Assembly: GCF_009602465.1 (NCBI RefSeq)
Contig: NZ_WBKP01000007.1
Location: 1-64,000 of the forward strand
Length of the DNA: 64,000 nucleotides
Origin: Cumulibacter manganitolerans
GTDB taxonomy: Bacteria; Actinomycetota; Actinomycetes; Mycobacteriales; Antricoccaceae
Direction: 5' to 3'
Below the pieces are notes generated by a model, which worked only from the letters and a program-made list of their open reading frames with translations, had not been told where the DNA came from and ran no database searches. Numbering within the stretch: position 1 is the first letter of the stretch; each line of letters starts with the position of its first letter. Positions 33,598 through 42,472 of this stretch are shown piece after piece. A program made the translations under genes and the position numbers.

Positions 33598-34911
33598 ATG
33601 ACCCGAAAGACCGCCCGCGTCGACGAGCTCGCGCAGCGGCTCGCCGACTTCATGGCCGAGCATGTCTACCCGAACGAGCGTCGCTACTACCTGGAGGCTG
33701 AGCGGCTCGGACCCTGGGCGGTGTACCCCGTGATCGAGGAGCTCAAGCCGCTGGCCCGCGAAGCGGGCCTCTGGAACCTCTGGCTGCCGGCGTCCGAGTC
33801 CGAGAACGGCCTGACGAACCGCGAGTACGCGCCGCTCTGCGAGATCATGGGCCGCAGCGCGCTGGCCCCCGAGATCTTCAACTGCGCTGCTCCCGACACC
33901 GGCAACATGGAGACGATCCTGCGCTACGGCACGACCGAGCAGAGGCAGCAGTGGCTCGAACCCCTGCTGGCCGGCCAGATCAGGTCCGCCTTCGCGATGA
34001 CCGAGCCCGAGGAGGCGTCGTCCGACGCCACCCAGATCGGCAGCTCGATCGTCCGCGACGGCGACGAGTACGTCGTCAACGGCCGCAAGTGGTACACGAC
34101 CGGCGCCACCGACCCGCGCTGCCAGATCATCATCTTCATGGGCAAGAGCGACCCCGACAACGCCAACCCGCACCAGCGGCAGTCGATGATCCTCGTCCCG
34201 AAGAACGCGCCCGGCGTCGAGGTGCTCCGGTCGCTTCCGGTGCTCGGCTTCTACGGCGTACCCGACCGCGCGTCGGAGGTGCTGTTCTCCGACGTGCGGG
34301 TACCGGCCTCCAACATGCTGCTCGGCGAGGGCCGCGGCTTCGAGATCGCGCAGGGCCGGCTCGGGCCCGGGCGCATCCACCACTGCATGCGGCTGATCGG
34401 CCTGGCCGAGCGGGTGCTGGAGCGGATGTGCCGGCGTGCCGAGCTGCGCGCTCCGTTCGGCCGGCCGCTCAGCGAGCAGACCGTGACGCTCGAGCGCATC
34501 GCCGAGTCCCGCATTCTCATCGAGCAGGCCCGGCTGCTCACGCTGAACGCCGCGGAGATGATGGACGCGGTGGGCAACAAGGGGGCCAAGCAGCACATCG
34601 CGATGATCAAGGTCGCCGCGCCGCGGATGGCCCAGACGATCATCGACTGGGCCATGCAGGCCTTCGGTGGCGGCGGCACCGGCAACGACCACTTCCTCGC
34701 CTCGGCCTTCGGCACGGCGCGGCTGCTGCGGCTTGCCGACGGCCCTGACGAGGTGCACCGCAACCAGATCGGCCGGCTCGAGCTGCGCAAGTACCGTGAC
34801 GTCGACCCGGCCCGCACCGGCGGTGGCGCGGAGGTGCTCGCGCTGGACGAGTCGCGCCGCCTGGCGGCCGAGGGCCTGTGGCCGCGCCCGACCGACGAGG
34901 GTGCCCGATGA
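33598..34911 (+). CDS. Acyl-CoA dehydrogenase
   Basis: A 437-residue FAD-dependent acyl-CoA dehydrogenase of the ACAD10/11-like group. FAD/substrate motifs include [28 protein letters not shown], the ETF-type arginine/helix region [13 protein letters not shown] and the C-terminal [11 protein letters not shown]. It introduces the alpha-beta double bond in acyl-CoA degradation, passing electrons to ETF. ATG 33598 has GGAGGA five bases upstream; an alternative ATG 33583 overlaps the thioesterase stop. Its own stop overlaps the next gene (ATGA). Confidence 0.9.
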   Translation: MTRKTARVDELAQRLADFMAEHVYPNERRYYLEAERLGPWAVYPVIEELKPLAREAGLWNLWLPASESENGLTNREYAPLCEIMGRSALAPEIFNCAAPDTGNMETILRYGTTEQRQQWLEPLLAGQIRSAFAMTEPEEASSDATQIGSSIVRDGDEYVVNGRKWYTTGATDPRCQIIIFMGKSDPDNANPHQRQSMILVPKNAPGVEVLRSLPVLGFYGVPDRASEVLFSDVRVPASNMLLGEGRGFEIAQGRLGPGRIHHCMRLIGLAERVLERMCRRAELRAPFGRPLSEQTVTLERIAESRILIEQARLLTLNAAEMMDAVGNKGAKQHIAMIKVAAPRMAQTIIDWAMQAFGGGGTGNDHFLASAFGTARLLRLADGPDEVHRNQIGRLELRKYRDVDPARTGGGAEVLALDESRRLAAEGLWPRPTDEGAR

Positions 34912-36056
34912 CCTCCCTACGCGCGCGCATCGCCACCCCCGCCGACCTGGCGGCCGTGCAGGACATCGAGGCGGCAGCGGACCGGGTCTTCGCGCCCGTG
35001 CTGGACGTCGCCGGCTGGGGAACGCCGCCGAGCGGCGCCGAGCGGGCCGAGACGGGCGGGTTCGTGCTCGTCGTCGGGCAGCCGGTCGTCGGGTTCGCGC
35101 ACGTGGTCGAGGTCGACGGCCATCACCACCTCGATCAGGTGGCCGTCCACCCCAGCCACATGCGCCAGGGCATTGGCACCGAGCTGGTGTACGCCGCGGT
35201 CGACATGGTCGCGAGCCTGGGCGGCGGCGACCTCACGCTGATCACCTTCGCCGACGTGCCGTGGAACGCGCCGTTCTACGAGACGCTGGGCTTCGAGACG
35301 GTCGATCCGGCGCCGGCGCGCCTCGAGCCGCTGCTGGCGCGAGAACGCGCCGGCGGCCTGCACGCCGCCGGTCGTCGCGTGGTGATGAGCCGCAGCATCA
35401 CCGCCGGCGTCGTGCCGCGCCCCGCGGTGAGCGTGATCCCCGTGCGCGACGGCGAGCGCGGGCTCGAGGTGTACGTGCAGCACCGGGTGCACACCATGGA
35501 CTTCGCGCCCGGCGCGGTGGTCTTCCCCGGCGGCCGGGTCGACCCCATCGATGCTGAGCACCCACCCGAGGTGTCCGCCGCGGTCATGTCGGATCTGCTC
35601 GACGCCTGGCGGGACTCGACGTACGTCGGCAATGCCGAGGACCGCAGCCTCGCCGTGCGAACCATCCTGGCGACCGGGCTCCGCGAGATGGCCGAGGAGA
35701 CCGGCGTCGACCTGCGGGTGGAGGAGCTGCTGCCCTGGGACGACTGGACCACGCCACCGGGATTCCCGAAGCGATTCCAGGTGCACTTCATGGTGACCGG
35801 GCTCCCGAGCGACGATCCGCGCTCGCCGCAGAACACCACCACGGAGGCGCTGGCTTCGGAGTGGCTTCCCGTGCGCGAGATCCTCGAACGCGGGCGCGGG
35901 GGAGATCTGCAGCTCATGACCCCGACGCGGGTGATCCTGCAGGAGCTGGAGGAGCTGGGGTCGGCGGATGCCGTGCTGGCTGCCCATCCGCAGCCGACGC
36001 CGGTGCACCTGGACCGCAGCGGGACCCGACCCCGCCCCAGCCGCAAGCCGGGCTAG
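34908..36056 (+). CDS. GNAT acetyltransferase - NUDIX hydrolase fusion
   Basis: A 382-residue two-domain protein. Residues 1-160 are a GNAT domain with the acetyl-CoA loop RQGIGT at 86-91 and the closing [11 protein letters not shown]. Residues 168-382 are a NUDIX domain of the NUDT7/19 type. Its box is split: FPGGRVDP at about 206-213, then a 40-residue insertion before [11 protein letters not shown] (E260, E263, E264). NUDT7/19 relatives cleave CoA or acyl-CoA, which would suit its position behind an acyl-CoA dehydrogenase. That substrate assignment is an inference. Confidence 0.85.
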   Translation: MTSLRARIATPADLAAVQDIEAAADRVFAPVLDVAGWGTPPSGAERAETGGFVLVVGQPVVGFAHVVEVDGHHHLDQVAVHPSHMRQGIGTELVYAAVDMVASLGGGDLTLITFADVPWNAPFYETLGFETVDPAPARLEPLLARERAGGLHAAGRRVVMSRSITAGVVPRPAVSVIPVRDGERGLEVYVQHRVHTMDFAPGAVVFPGGRVDPIDAEHPPEVSAAVMSDLLDAWRDSTYVGNAEDRSLAVRTILATGLREMAEETGVDLRVEELLPWDDWTTPPGFPKRFQVHFMVTGLPSDDPRSPQNTTTEALASEWLPVREILERGRGGDLQLMTPTRVILQELEELGSADAVLAAHPQPTPVHLDRSGTRPRPSRKPG

Positions 36057-36090
36057 CTCTCCCCGTCCACGCAGGAGGCCGACGTCCGGC

Positions 36091-37689
36091 TCAGCTCACC
36101 GAGCGGTTGCGGTTGCCGACCGGAGCGGGCTTCGTCTGCTGCACCCGGTCGCTCGGACCGTCGTCCTTGCGCGTCATGATCTCGGTGATCTCCGCCCGGA
36201 TGGCCGGCCCGGGCAGCCCCCAGCCGTCGCGGTAGGAGTAGACCTCGCGCAGCGGCGACTGGCCGAGGTGCCCGTCGAGCATCGCCACATCGTCCGGGGT
36301 GATCAGCCCGGGATGCGCGACGCCGGCGGCCTCCGACACCTTCAGCAGGTCCCGGCGCAGCGTCATGACGTAGTTGGCCAGCCGGTCGGCCTTCTTCGCC
36401 GGGTCGAGCCCGTGCGCGAGCCAGGGGCTCTGCGTCGCCACCCCGGTGGGGCAGTGGTCGGTGTGGCACTTCTGGGCCTGGATGCAGCCGATCGCGAGCA
36501 TGGCCTCGCGCGCGACGTTGACCATGTCGGCGCCCAGCGCGAAGGCGACGATCGCGTTGTCGGGCAGCCCGAGCTTCCCGGAACCGATCCAGACGACGCG
36601 GTCGGTGAGTCCGGCCGCCGCGAAGATCCGGTAGACCTCGCTGAACGCGACCCGGAACGGGAAGGACACGTTGTCGGAGAAGACCATCGGCGCGGCCCCG
36701 GTGCCGCCCTCACCGCCGTCGATGGTGATGAAGTCGACGCCGCGGTCTCCGGGAGCCATCCGCTCGGCCAGCTCGTGCCAGAACTCGAGGTCTCCGACGG
36801 CCGACTTGATGCCGACCGGAAGACCCGTGGCGTCGGCGATCCGCTCGACGAAGTCGAGCATCTCGTCGATGTTGCCGAACGCCGAGTGCCGCGAGGGGCT
36901 GATCACGTCCTTGCCCTGCTCGACGCCGCGGATGCGGGCGATCTCGGCGTTCACCTTCGCGCCCGGGAGGTGGCCGCCCAGACCCGGCTTCGCGCCCTGG
37001 CTGAGCTTGATCTCGATCATCCGCACCGGGGCCGACTCGACCACGGAGACCAGCTTCTCGAGACTGAAGTGCCCGTCGGCGTCCCGGCAGCCGAAGTAGC
37101 CGGTGCCGATCTGCATGACCAGGTCGCCGCCCTGGCGGTGGTGGTCGGACAGCCCGCCCTCGCCGGTGTTGTGCATGAAGCCGCCGAGCCTGGCCCCGGT
37201 GTTGATGGCGGCGATCGCCTGGGGGCTCAGCGAGCCGAACGACATCGCCGAGACGTTGACCACCGACGCGGGCCGGAAGGCCAGCCGCCGGCCGCGAGCG
37301 GCGCCGACGACCTTGGCGCAGGGCAACGGTGTCTCCTGGCCACCGTGCAGCTTGGCGTTGGGCGCCACGTCCGAGAACGTGCGCTGCTTGATGATCGGGT
37401 AGACGCCGTGCTCCATGTCGTTGTCGGTGCCGAAGCCGAAGTAGTTGTTCTCCTTCTTCGCCGACGAGTAGACCCAGCGCCGCTGGTCGCGGCTGAAGGG
37501 CCGCTCCTCGTCGTTGCCGGTCACGATGTACTGGCGGATCTCCGGACCGATGGCCTCCAGCGCGTACCGCAGCCGCGCGATGACCGGAAAGTTCCGCCGC
37601 AGCGCGTGGTCGCGTTGGATGAGGTCCTGCAGGGCCATCCCGGCGGCGCCGACGACGGGGGCGAGGGCTGCGATGGTGCGCTTCTTCAT
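36091..37689 (-). CDS. FMN-binding glutamate synthase family protein
   Basis: A 532-residue protein equivalent to the central FMN/[3Fe-4S] domain of glutamate synthase, without the glutaminase domain. Conserved elements are VSAMSFGSLSPQA, HNTGEGGLSDHH, KLSQGAKPGLGGHLPG, TIDGGEGGTGAAP and the cluster cysteines C402, C408 and C413 (GCIQAQKCHTDHCPTG). A hydrophobic N-terminal segment may anchor it. Stand-alone relatives have uncertain substrates, so true glutamate synthase activity should not be assumed. It is divergent from the DinB-like gene. Confidence 0.88.
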   Translation of the reverse strand: MKKRTIAALAPVVGAAGMALQDLIQRDHALRRNFPVIARLRYALEAIGPEIRQYIVTGNDEERPFSRDQRRWVYSSAKKENNYFGFGTDNDMEHGVYPIIKQRTFSDVAPNAKLHGGQETPLPCAKVVGAARGRRLAFRPASVVNVSAMSFGSLSPQAIAAINTGARLGGFMHNTGEGGLSDHHRQGGDLVMQIGTGYFGCRDADGHFSLEKLVSVVESAPVRMIEIKLSQGAKPGLGGHLPGAKVNAEIARIRGVEQGKDVISPSRHSAFGNIDEMLDFVERIADATGLPVGIKSAVGDLEFWHELAERMAPGDRGVDFITIDGGEGGTGAAPMVFSDNVSFPFRVAFSEVYRIFAAAGLTDRVVWIGSGKLGLPDNAIVAFALGADMVNVAREAMLAIGCIQAQKCHTDHCPTGVATQSPWLAHGLDPAKKADRLANYVMTLRRDLLKVSEAAGVAHPGLITPDDVAMLDGHLGQSPLREVYSYRDGWGLPGPAIRAEITEIMTRKDDGPSDRVQQTKPAPVGNRNRSVS

Positions 37690-37755
37690 ATGCCCAGCCT
37701 GCCACCGACGCGGCGTCCGCGGGGCAAGTACTACGCGAATGACGCGCCCCGCAGG

Positions 37756-37761
37756 TACGGT
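37756..37761 (+). promoter_or_regulatory. -10-like box, probable leaderless start
   Basis: TACGGT ends six bases before ATG 37768 of the DinB-like gene, and no ribosome site is visible. Confidence 0.45.
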
Positions 37762-37767
37762 CGAGCG

Positions 37768-38271
37768 ATGGACGCGCGCGACGTACTCATCGACGGCATC
37801 GAACGCAGCTGCGAGGTCTGCCACGGCCTGCTCGACGGCCTGACCGCCGACCAGGTCAACTGGCGACCCGGCGGCGATCACAACTCGATCGGCTGGCTGG
37901 TCTGGCACATCGCCCGCGAGCAGGACGTCCAGATCGCCGCGCTGGCCGGAAGCGAGCAGGCATGGACCGCGAAGGGCTGGGTCGACCGGTTCGCCCTGGA
38001 CCTGCCCGCCGGGTCCATGGGGTACGGCCACACGGCCGAGGAGGCCGGCCGGGTCGTCGTGCACGACCCCTGCCTGCTGTCCGGCTACCTCGACGACGCG
38101 GTCGACGCGACGATCCGCTATCTGAAGAGCCTCGACGAGGGGTCCTTGCAGGACGTCGTCGACCAGCGGTGGGATCCTCCGGTGACCCGGGGCGTGCGGC
38201 TGGTCAGCGTCGTCGACGACGCATCCCAGCACGCGGGGCAGGCCGCCTACGTGCGCGGGTTGCTGCCCTGA
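37768..38271 (+). CDS. DinB/DUF664 family protein
   Basis: A 167-residue four-helix-bundle protein of the mycothiol/bacillithiol-dependent DinB superfamily. It has WRPGGDHNSIGWLVWHIAREQDVQI near the N-terminus (first metal histidine) and VDDASQHAGQAAYVRGLL near the C-terminus (second and third ligand region). Members are often thiol S-transferases in mycothiol-producing bacteria, which this organism appears to be. The substrate is unknown. Confidence 0.85.
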   Translation: MDARDVLIDGIERSCEVCHGLLDGLTADQVNWRPGGDHNSIGWLVWHIAREQDVQIAALAGSEQAWTAKGWVDRFALDLPAGSMGYGHTAEEAGRVVVHDPCLLSGYLDDAVDATIRYLKSLDEGSLQDVVDQRWDPPVTRGVRLVSVVDDASQHAGQAAYVRGLLP

Positions 38272-38282
38272 CCGAGGCGCGC

Positions 38283-38588
38283 TCAGGCGGGCTTGACGTC
38301 CAGGACGACGTCGAACTCGAGCAGGTTCGCGCCTTGGGCGACCGGCTTCCCGTGCTCGCCGGCGTGGGCGGCACGGGCGTCGCCGTCCCGCCACGCGGCG
38401 TACGACGCCTCGTCCGCCCAGTGCGTGACGACGAAGTAGCGCTCCTCGCCGGCCGTCGGACGCAGCAGCTGGAATCCGAGGAAGCCCGGCGACGACTCGA
38501 CCGCACCCGCTCGCGCGGCGAACCGGCGCTCGAGCTCGGGTCCGGCCTGCGGCGGGACGTTGATCGCGTTGATCTTCACAATCGACAT
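38283..38588 (-). CDS. Antibiotic biosynthesis monooxygenase (ABM) domain protein
   Basis: A 101-residue dimeric ferredoxin-like protein: MSIVKINAINVPPQAGPELE, SSPGFLGFQLLRPT, YFVVTHWADEASYAAWRDG. The fold is shared by quinone-forming monooxygenases and heme-degrading enzymes, but many members have no proven activity. I use ATG 38588, as relatives usually begin MSVVKINAI; ATG 38594 overlaps the helR stop (TGATG) and is an alternative. It is probably co-transcribed with helR. Confidence 0.83.
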   Translation of the reverse strand: MSIVKINAINVPPQAGPELERRFAARAGAVESSPGFLGFQLLRPTAGEERYFVVTHWADEASYAAWRDGDARAAHAGEHGKPVAQGANLLEFDVVLDVKPA

Positions 38589-38593
38589 GCCCA

Positions 38594-40759
38594 TCAGCGT
38601 AGTGAACGCGCGTCGTCGGACGTCAGGATGACGAGCTGCTGGGTCGCCCGCGTCATGGCGACGTACCGGTCGACGGCGCCCTCGATGCCGGTGCCGAAGC
38701 GCTCCGGGTCGACCAGGACCACGAGGTCGAACTCCAGGCCCTTCGCGGTCTGCGGGGTGAGCGACCGGATGCGGTCGGTGCCGAGGAACGCAGGATCACC
38801 GATCACGCATCCGATCCCGTCCTCGTGCGCGCCCAGCCAGCCGTCGACGACCGAGCGCAGCGCAGAACGGGGAGCGTGCACGACGGGCTGCCCGGTGCTG
38901 CGCACCGAGGCCGGCACGTTCGCGTCCGGCAGCAGGGCGGTGATCACCGGCGCCGCTTCCTCCATGACCTCGGTCGGCGTCCGGTAGTTGATGCCGAGCG
39001 TGCGGACGCGGACCCCGTCGAGGCCCGCACCGCGCAGCCGCTCCGGCCAGCTCTCGGTGAACCCGTGCCGCGCCTGGGCCCGATCGCCCACGATCGTGAG
39101 GCTCAGCGACGGGCAACGAGTGAGCACCATCTGCCACTCGGCGTCCGTCAGCTCCTGCGCCTCGTCGACGATGACGTGCGCGAACGGCCCCGCGAGGGGG
39201 TCGGGGGCCGCCGCGCGGACGCCGCTGTCGTCGACGAGGACCTCGCGCAGGTCGGCGCCGCGCAGCATGCGCATCACCAACAGCTCCGAGTCGTCGGCGC
39301 TGATGAGGTCCTCCACGACGTCGGACATCCGCTGCCGCTGCGCGGCGAGCGCCCGCCGGCGGGCCCGCTGCCGTCGCGGCTCGTCGGGGTCACCGAGGCG
39401 ACGCCGGGCGGCATCGAGCAGCGGCAGGTCGGACGACGTCCACGCGCGGGCGTCGACCCGCTGTAGAGCGTGCACCTCGTCGCGGGTCAGCCACGGCGCG
39501 CACATGCGCAGGTAGGCCGGGACGCTCCACAGATCCGCGACGAGCTGCGCCGCGTCGATCAGCGGCCACGACCGGCTGAGCGCGGCTGCCAGCTCCTCGT
39601 CGCGCTCGAGCTGGGCGCGGACGGCGTCCACCGGCGCGTCGCCCTCGTAGGCATCCAGCAGGATCTGCACGAGCGCCTGCCAGACCGTCTCGCGTGCCGA
39701 GTTGTGCGGCGTGCCCGGCTCCACCGCATCGAAGGCCTCTGCCCAGTCGTCGGCGGTCAGCCGCAGGTCGCCCCAGTCGGTGGCCACGATGAGGTCTTCG
39801 GTCGGCGGCTCCTCGTAGAACGCGACCGCCTTCTCGATCGCGCGCACCAGCTCGGCCGTCCCCTTCAACCGGACGATCTCCGGATCGTCCTCGGTGGACG
39901 CCTGCGCGCCCTCGGGCACCAGGTCGCGCAGGGTGCAGGTCAGCACGCCTTCCTCACCTAGGCTCGGCAGCACGTCCGCGACGTAGGCGAGGTACGGCTC
40001 GTGAGGGCCGATCACCAGGAGACCGCCTCGGCGGTGGCCGAGCCGCGGGTCGGTGTAGAGCAGGTAGGCGGCGCGATGCAGGGCGACGACCGTCTTTCCG
40101 GTGCCGGGTCCGCCGTCCACCACCAGCGCACCCGCCGAGGGCGCCCGGATGATCGCGTCCTGGTCTGCGGCGATCGTGCCGAGGACGTCGCGCATGTGCG
40201 GCGTGCGGCTCGCGCCGAGGCTGGCGATGAATGCGGACTGGTCGTCGAGTGCCTCCGGCGGGGTGCCGGTGTCGGTTGCGAAGACCTCGTCCCAGTAATC
40301 GGTGATGTGGCCGCGCGTCCACCGGTAGCGCCGCCTGCTCAGCAGCCCCATGGGGTGGGCGTGGGTCGCCGCGAAGAACGGCTCGGCGGCCGGTGATCGC
40401 CAGTCCACGAGGAGTCGTCGGCCACTGCCGTCGCCGAGGCCGAGGCGACCGACGTACACCGGCTCGGACCGGCCGGCGAGGACCATCCGGCCCAGGCACA
40501 GATCGACCCCGTAGCGGCGCAGCGTTCGCAGCCGGGCCGTCAGGTGCCGGATCTCGTCGTCCCGCTCGAGCGCGTCCGGTCCGTCCCCGGCCACGACCTT
40601 CCGCTGCTCGGCGAGCCGGGCGGACAGCGTGGCCGTCGACTCCTCCAGGCTGCGCGCGATCGCGGCGAGGTGCCGTTCGTCGGTCTCCACGAGGGTTGGC
40701 TCGGTCTTCCGGGCGAGGCGGTCCGGGAGGCTGAAAATGCTGCTGGGAAAGGGATCCAT
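38594..40759 (-). CDS. helR: RNA polymerase recycling ATPase, HelD/HelR type
   Basis: A 721-residue superfamily 1 helicase-like ATPase that releases stalled RNA polymerase from DNA. It shows an N-terminal coiled region (residues about 25-85) and the conserved DWRSPAAEPFF. The segment PHMRDVLGTIAADQDAIIRA is followed directly by Walker A GGPGTGKT at 216-223, then the Walker B region VIVDEAQELTDAEW and C-terminal SLTPQTAKGLEFD and VAMTRATQQL. The layout matches actinobacterial class II HelD/HelR proteins linked to tolerance of rifamycins. I found no convincing rifamycin-associated element upstream, so inducibility by rifampicin is not supported here. Confidence 0.85.
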   Translation of the reverse strand: MDPFPSSIFSLPDRLARKTEPTLVETDERHLAAIARSLEESTATLSARLAEQRKVVAGDGPDALERDDEIRHLTARLRTLRRYGVDLCLGRMVLAGRSEPVYVGRLGLGDGSGRRLLVDWRSPAAEPFFAATHAHPMGLLSRRRYRWTRGHITDYWDEVFATDTGTPPEALDDQSAFIASLGASRTPHMRDVLGTIAADQDAIIRAPSAGALVVDGGPGTGKTVVALHRAAYLLYTDPRLGHRRGGLLVIGPHEPYLAYVADVLPSLGEEGVLTCTLRDLVPEGAQASTEDDPEIVRLKGTAELVRAIEKAVAFYEEPPTEDLIVATDWGDLRLTADDWAEAFDAVEPGTPHNSARETVWQALVQILLDAYEGDAPVDAVRAQLERDEELAAALSRSWPLIDAAQLVADLWSVPAYLRMCAPWLTRDEVHALQRVDARAWTSSDLPLLDAARRRLGDPDEPRRQRARRRALAAQRQRMSDVVEDLISADDSELLVMRMLRGADLREVLVDDSGVRAAAPDPLAGPFAHVIVDEAQELTDAEWQMVLTRCPSLSLTIVGDRAQARHGFTESWPERLRGAGLDGVRVRTLGINYRTPTEVMEEAAPVITALLPDANVPASVRSTGQPVVHAPRSALRSVVDGWLGAHEDGIGCVIGDPAFLGTDRIRSLTPQTAKGLEFDLVVLVDPERFGTGIEGAVDRYVAMTRATQQLVILTSDDARSLR

Positions 40760-40837
40760 GGCGTCGGCTCCGATCTGAAGAGGTCACGATAGACCACGAT
40801 CGCGAGGTTCATGAGGCGCCGGAAAACCTGCTATAAC

Positions 40838-40843
40838 TAAGGT
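40838..40843 (+). promoter_or_regulatory. -10-like box, probable leaderless start
   Basis: TAAGGT ends seven bases before ATG 40851 of the PrmC-related methyltransferase gene, inside the divergent region shared with helR. A weak purine stretch (GAGGGG) overlaps the gap. Confidence 0.35.
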
Positions 40844-40850
40844 GAGGGGC

Positions 40851-41669
40851 ATGGGCCCCGAAGAGGACGAGCGCGCCCACATCATCCCCCGGCTCAGGGC
40901 CGCGGGGTGCGTGTACGCGGAGCAGGAGGCAGCCCTCCTCTGCGACGCCGCACCCGATCGCGAGGCGCTTGCGCTGCTGGTCGAGCGGCGCGTGGCCGGT
41001 GAGCCTCTCGAGCACGTCCTCGGGCACGTCCGCTTCTGCGGCCTGCAGCTCGTCGTCCGTCCGGGAGTGTTCGTGCCGCGACAGCGCACCGCGCTGCTGG
41101 TCGAGCACGTGGCACGGGGCCTGCCGGCCGACGGCGTCCTCGCCGACCTGTGCACCGGTGTCGGCGCCGTCGCCGCGGCTGTGCGCGTCGCGCGGCCGGA
41201 GGCGCGGATCTTCGCCGCGGACGTCGACCCCGCGGCGATCGCCTGCGCCGAGGTCAACCTGCCCGGCGCGTGGGTGGGGATCGCCGAGCTGTTCACCGGG
41301 CTGCCGGCCGAGCTCGCCGGCCGCATCGACGTCGTGAGTGCGAACGCCCCCTACATCCCGGACGCGGAGCTCGCGCTGCTGCCGCGCGAGGCGAGATCGT
41401 ACGAGCCGGCGCGGGCGTTGCTCGGCGGCGCGGACGGCCTGGCGCTCCATCGCCGGATCGTCGCGGAGCTGGGCGCTTGGCTTCGGCCCGGCGGGTGCGC
41501 CGTCCTGGAGGTGAGCCCGCGCCAGTGGCCGAGGGTCGCGGACCTCGCGCACCGGCACGGATACGCCGTGGAGTTCCGGCAGGACGGGGACGGCGGTCAG
41601 GTGGCCGTGCTGCGCGCCGCGCGGAGCAAGGCGCCGGCGTCGAGCAGCGCGAAGCCGGCCGCGCTGTAG
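40851..41669 (+). CDS. PrmC-related N5-glutamine methyltransferase (TIGR03704 type)
   Basis: A 272-residue SAM-dependent methyltransferase: substrate helix region (ERRVAGEPLEHVLGHVRFCG), FVPRQRT, SAM motif I DLCTGVGAVA at about 99-108 and the active motif NAPY at 165-168 in place of the NPPY of PrmC. The NAPY form is typical of the PrmC-related family, whose target protein is not known. It is not the release-factor enzyme of translation. The 3' end overlaps the convergent UbiA gene by 73 bp. Confidence 0.85.
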   Translation: MGPEEDERAHIIPRLRAAGCVYAEQEAALLCDAAPDREALALLVERRVAGEPLEHVLGHVRFCGLQLVVRPGVFVPRQRTALLVEHVARGLPADGVLADLCTGVGAVAAAVRVARPEARIFAADVDPAAIACAEVNLPGAWVGIAELFTGLPAELAGRIDVVSANAPYIPDAELALLPREARSYEPARALLGGADGLALHRRIVAELGAWLRPGGCAVLEVSPRQWPRVADLAHRHGYAVEFRQDGDGGQVAVLRAARSKAPASSSAKPAAL

Positions 41670-42421
41670 AACGGGACCGAGCCGCGGCCCACGGCCACGC
41701 CCGCTCCCAGGGCGGCCGCCGACGCGCCCCACCCGGCGACCTCGGAGGGCGTCAGGCCGCCCTCGGCCAGGGCGGCGACGCTGGACACCCCGAGCGACGT
41801 GGCGGCCGCGACGCGCAGCTGCCTCGCGCTGAGCCGGTGCGGCAGCCCGCGTACACCGGTCCGCCGGTCGTCCTCGAGGTCGGGCAGGACGTTCAGCAGA
41901 TGGGCGGCCACCCCGAGGAGCGCGCCCGCGACCGAGCGGGTGGCGGGCGCGAATCGTGACGGATTCGCGTAGAGCGTGGCAACCTGGGGGAGCGCGCCGA
42001 AGGCTACGGCGTACGGCACGAACGAGAAGACCGTGCGCTTGAGCCCGACGTTGTACGCCCACCCCGAGCCGACGACGAGGACACCATGGACCACACCAGC
42101 GCGCCGTCCGGCCCGCACGGACAGCGCGGCGGTGCTCAGGGTGGCCGTTCCACAGGCGACCGCGACCGGCAGCGTGAGGCGGGCGTCGGTCACCAGGGGC
42201 TTGTCGACGCGCCGCACCGTCCGGTCGCGCCGCGCGTCGATCAGGTCGTTGCTCCAGCCGATCGAGAGCTGGCCGCTCAGGACGCTGCCCACCAGGCTGA
42301 GCAGCCGCCGGCCGCGCAGCCCCGCGGTCCAGCCGAGCAGCGCGGCGAGGCCGGTCACCACACCGGTCGGACCGGGATGGCTCGCGGCGGCGACGAGGCG
42401 GGCGGTGCGCCAGGCGGGCAT
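41597..42421 (-). CDS. UbiA family prenyltransferase
   Basis: A 274-residue integral membrane prenyltransferase with both aspartate-rich motifs: NDLIDARRD at 58-66 and DLEDDRRTG at 181-189, which bind Mg2+-prenyl diphosphate. About eight hydrophobic helices are visible. It is divergent from, and only about 50 bp from, a type III polyketide synthase gene. An attractive idea is that it prenylates the polyketide phenol or its quinone product; alternatively it could serve menaquinone or another aromatic acceptor. The first five helices resemble the short actinobacterial SCO-type UbiA proteins. The acceptor is inferred only. Confidence 0.88.
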   Translation of the reverse strand: MPAWRTARLVAAASHPGPTGVVTGLAALLGWTAGLRGRRLLSLVGSVLSGQLSIGWSNDLIDARRDRTVRRVDKPLVTDARLTLPVAVACGTATLSTAALSVRAGRRAGVVHGVLVVGSGWAYNVGLKRTVFSFVPYAVAFGALPQVATLYANPSRFAPATRSVAGALLGVAAHLLNVLPDLEDDRRTGVRGLPHRLSARQLRVAAATSLGVSSVAALAEGGLTPSEVAGWGASAAALGAGVAVGRGSVPFYSAAGFALLDAGALLRAARSTAT

Positions 42422-42472
42422 GCGCTCAGGCTAGCCGAGCAGCCCCTGGCCGGGATCCTCGCTTGCCGCGGC

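Noticed and set aside
40760-40850. Rifamycin-associated element upstream of helR
   Set aside because: No convincing inverted repeat of that type was found in the intergenic region.
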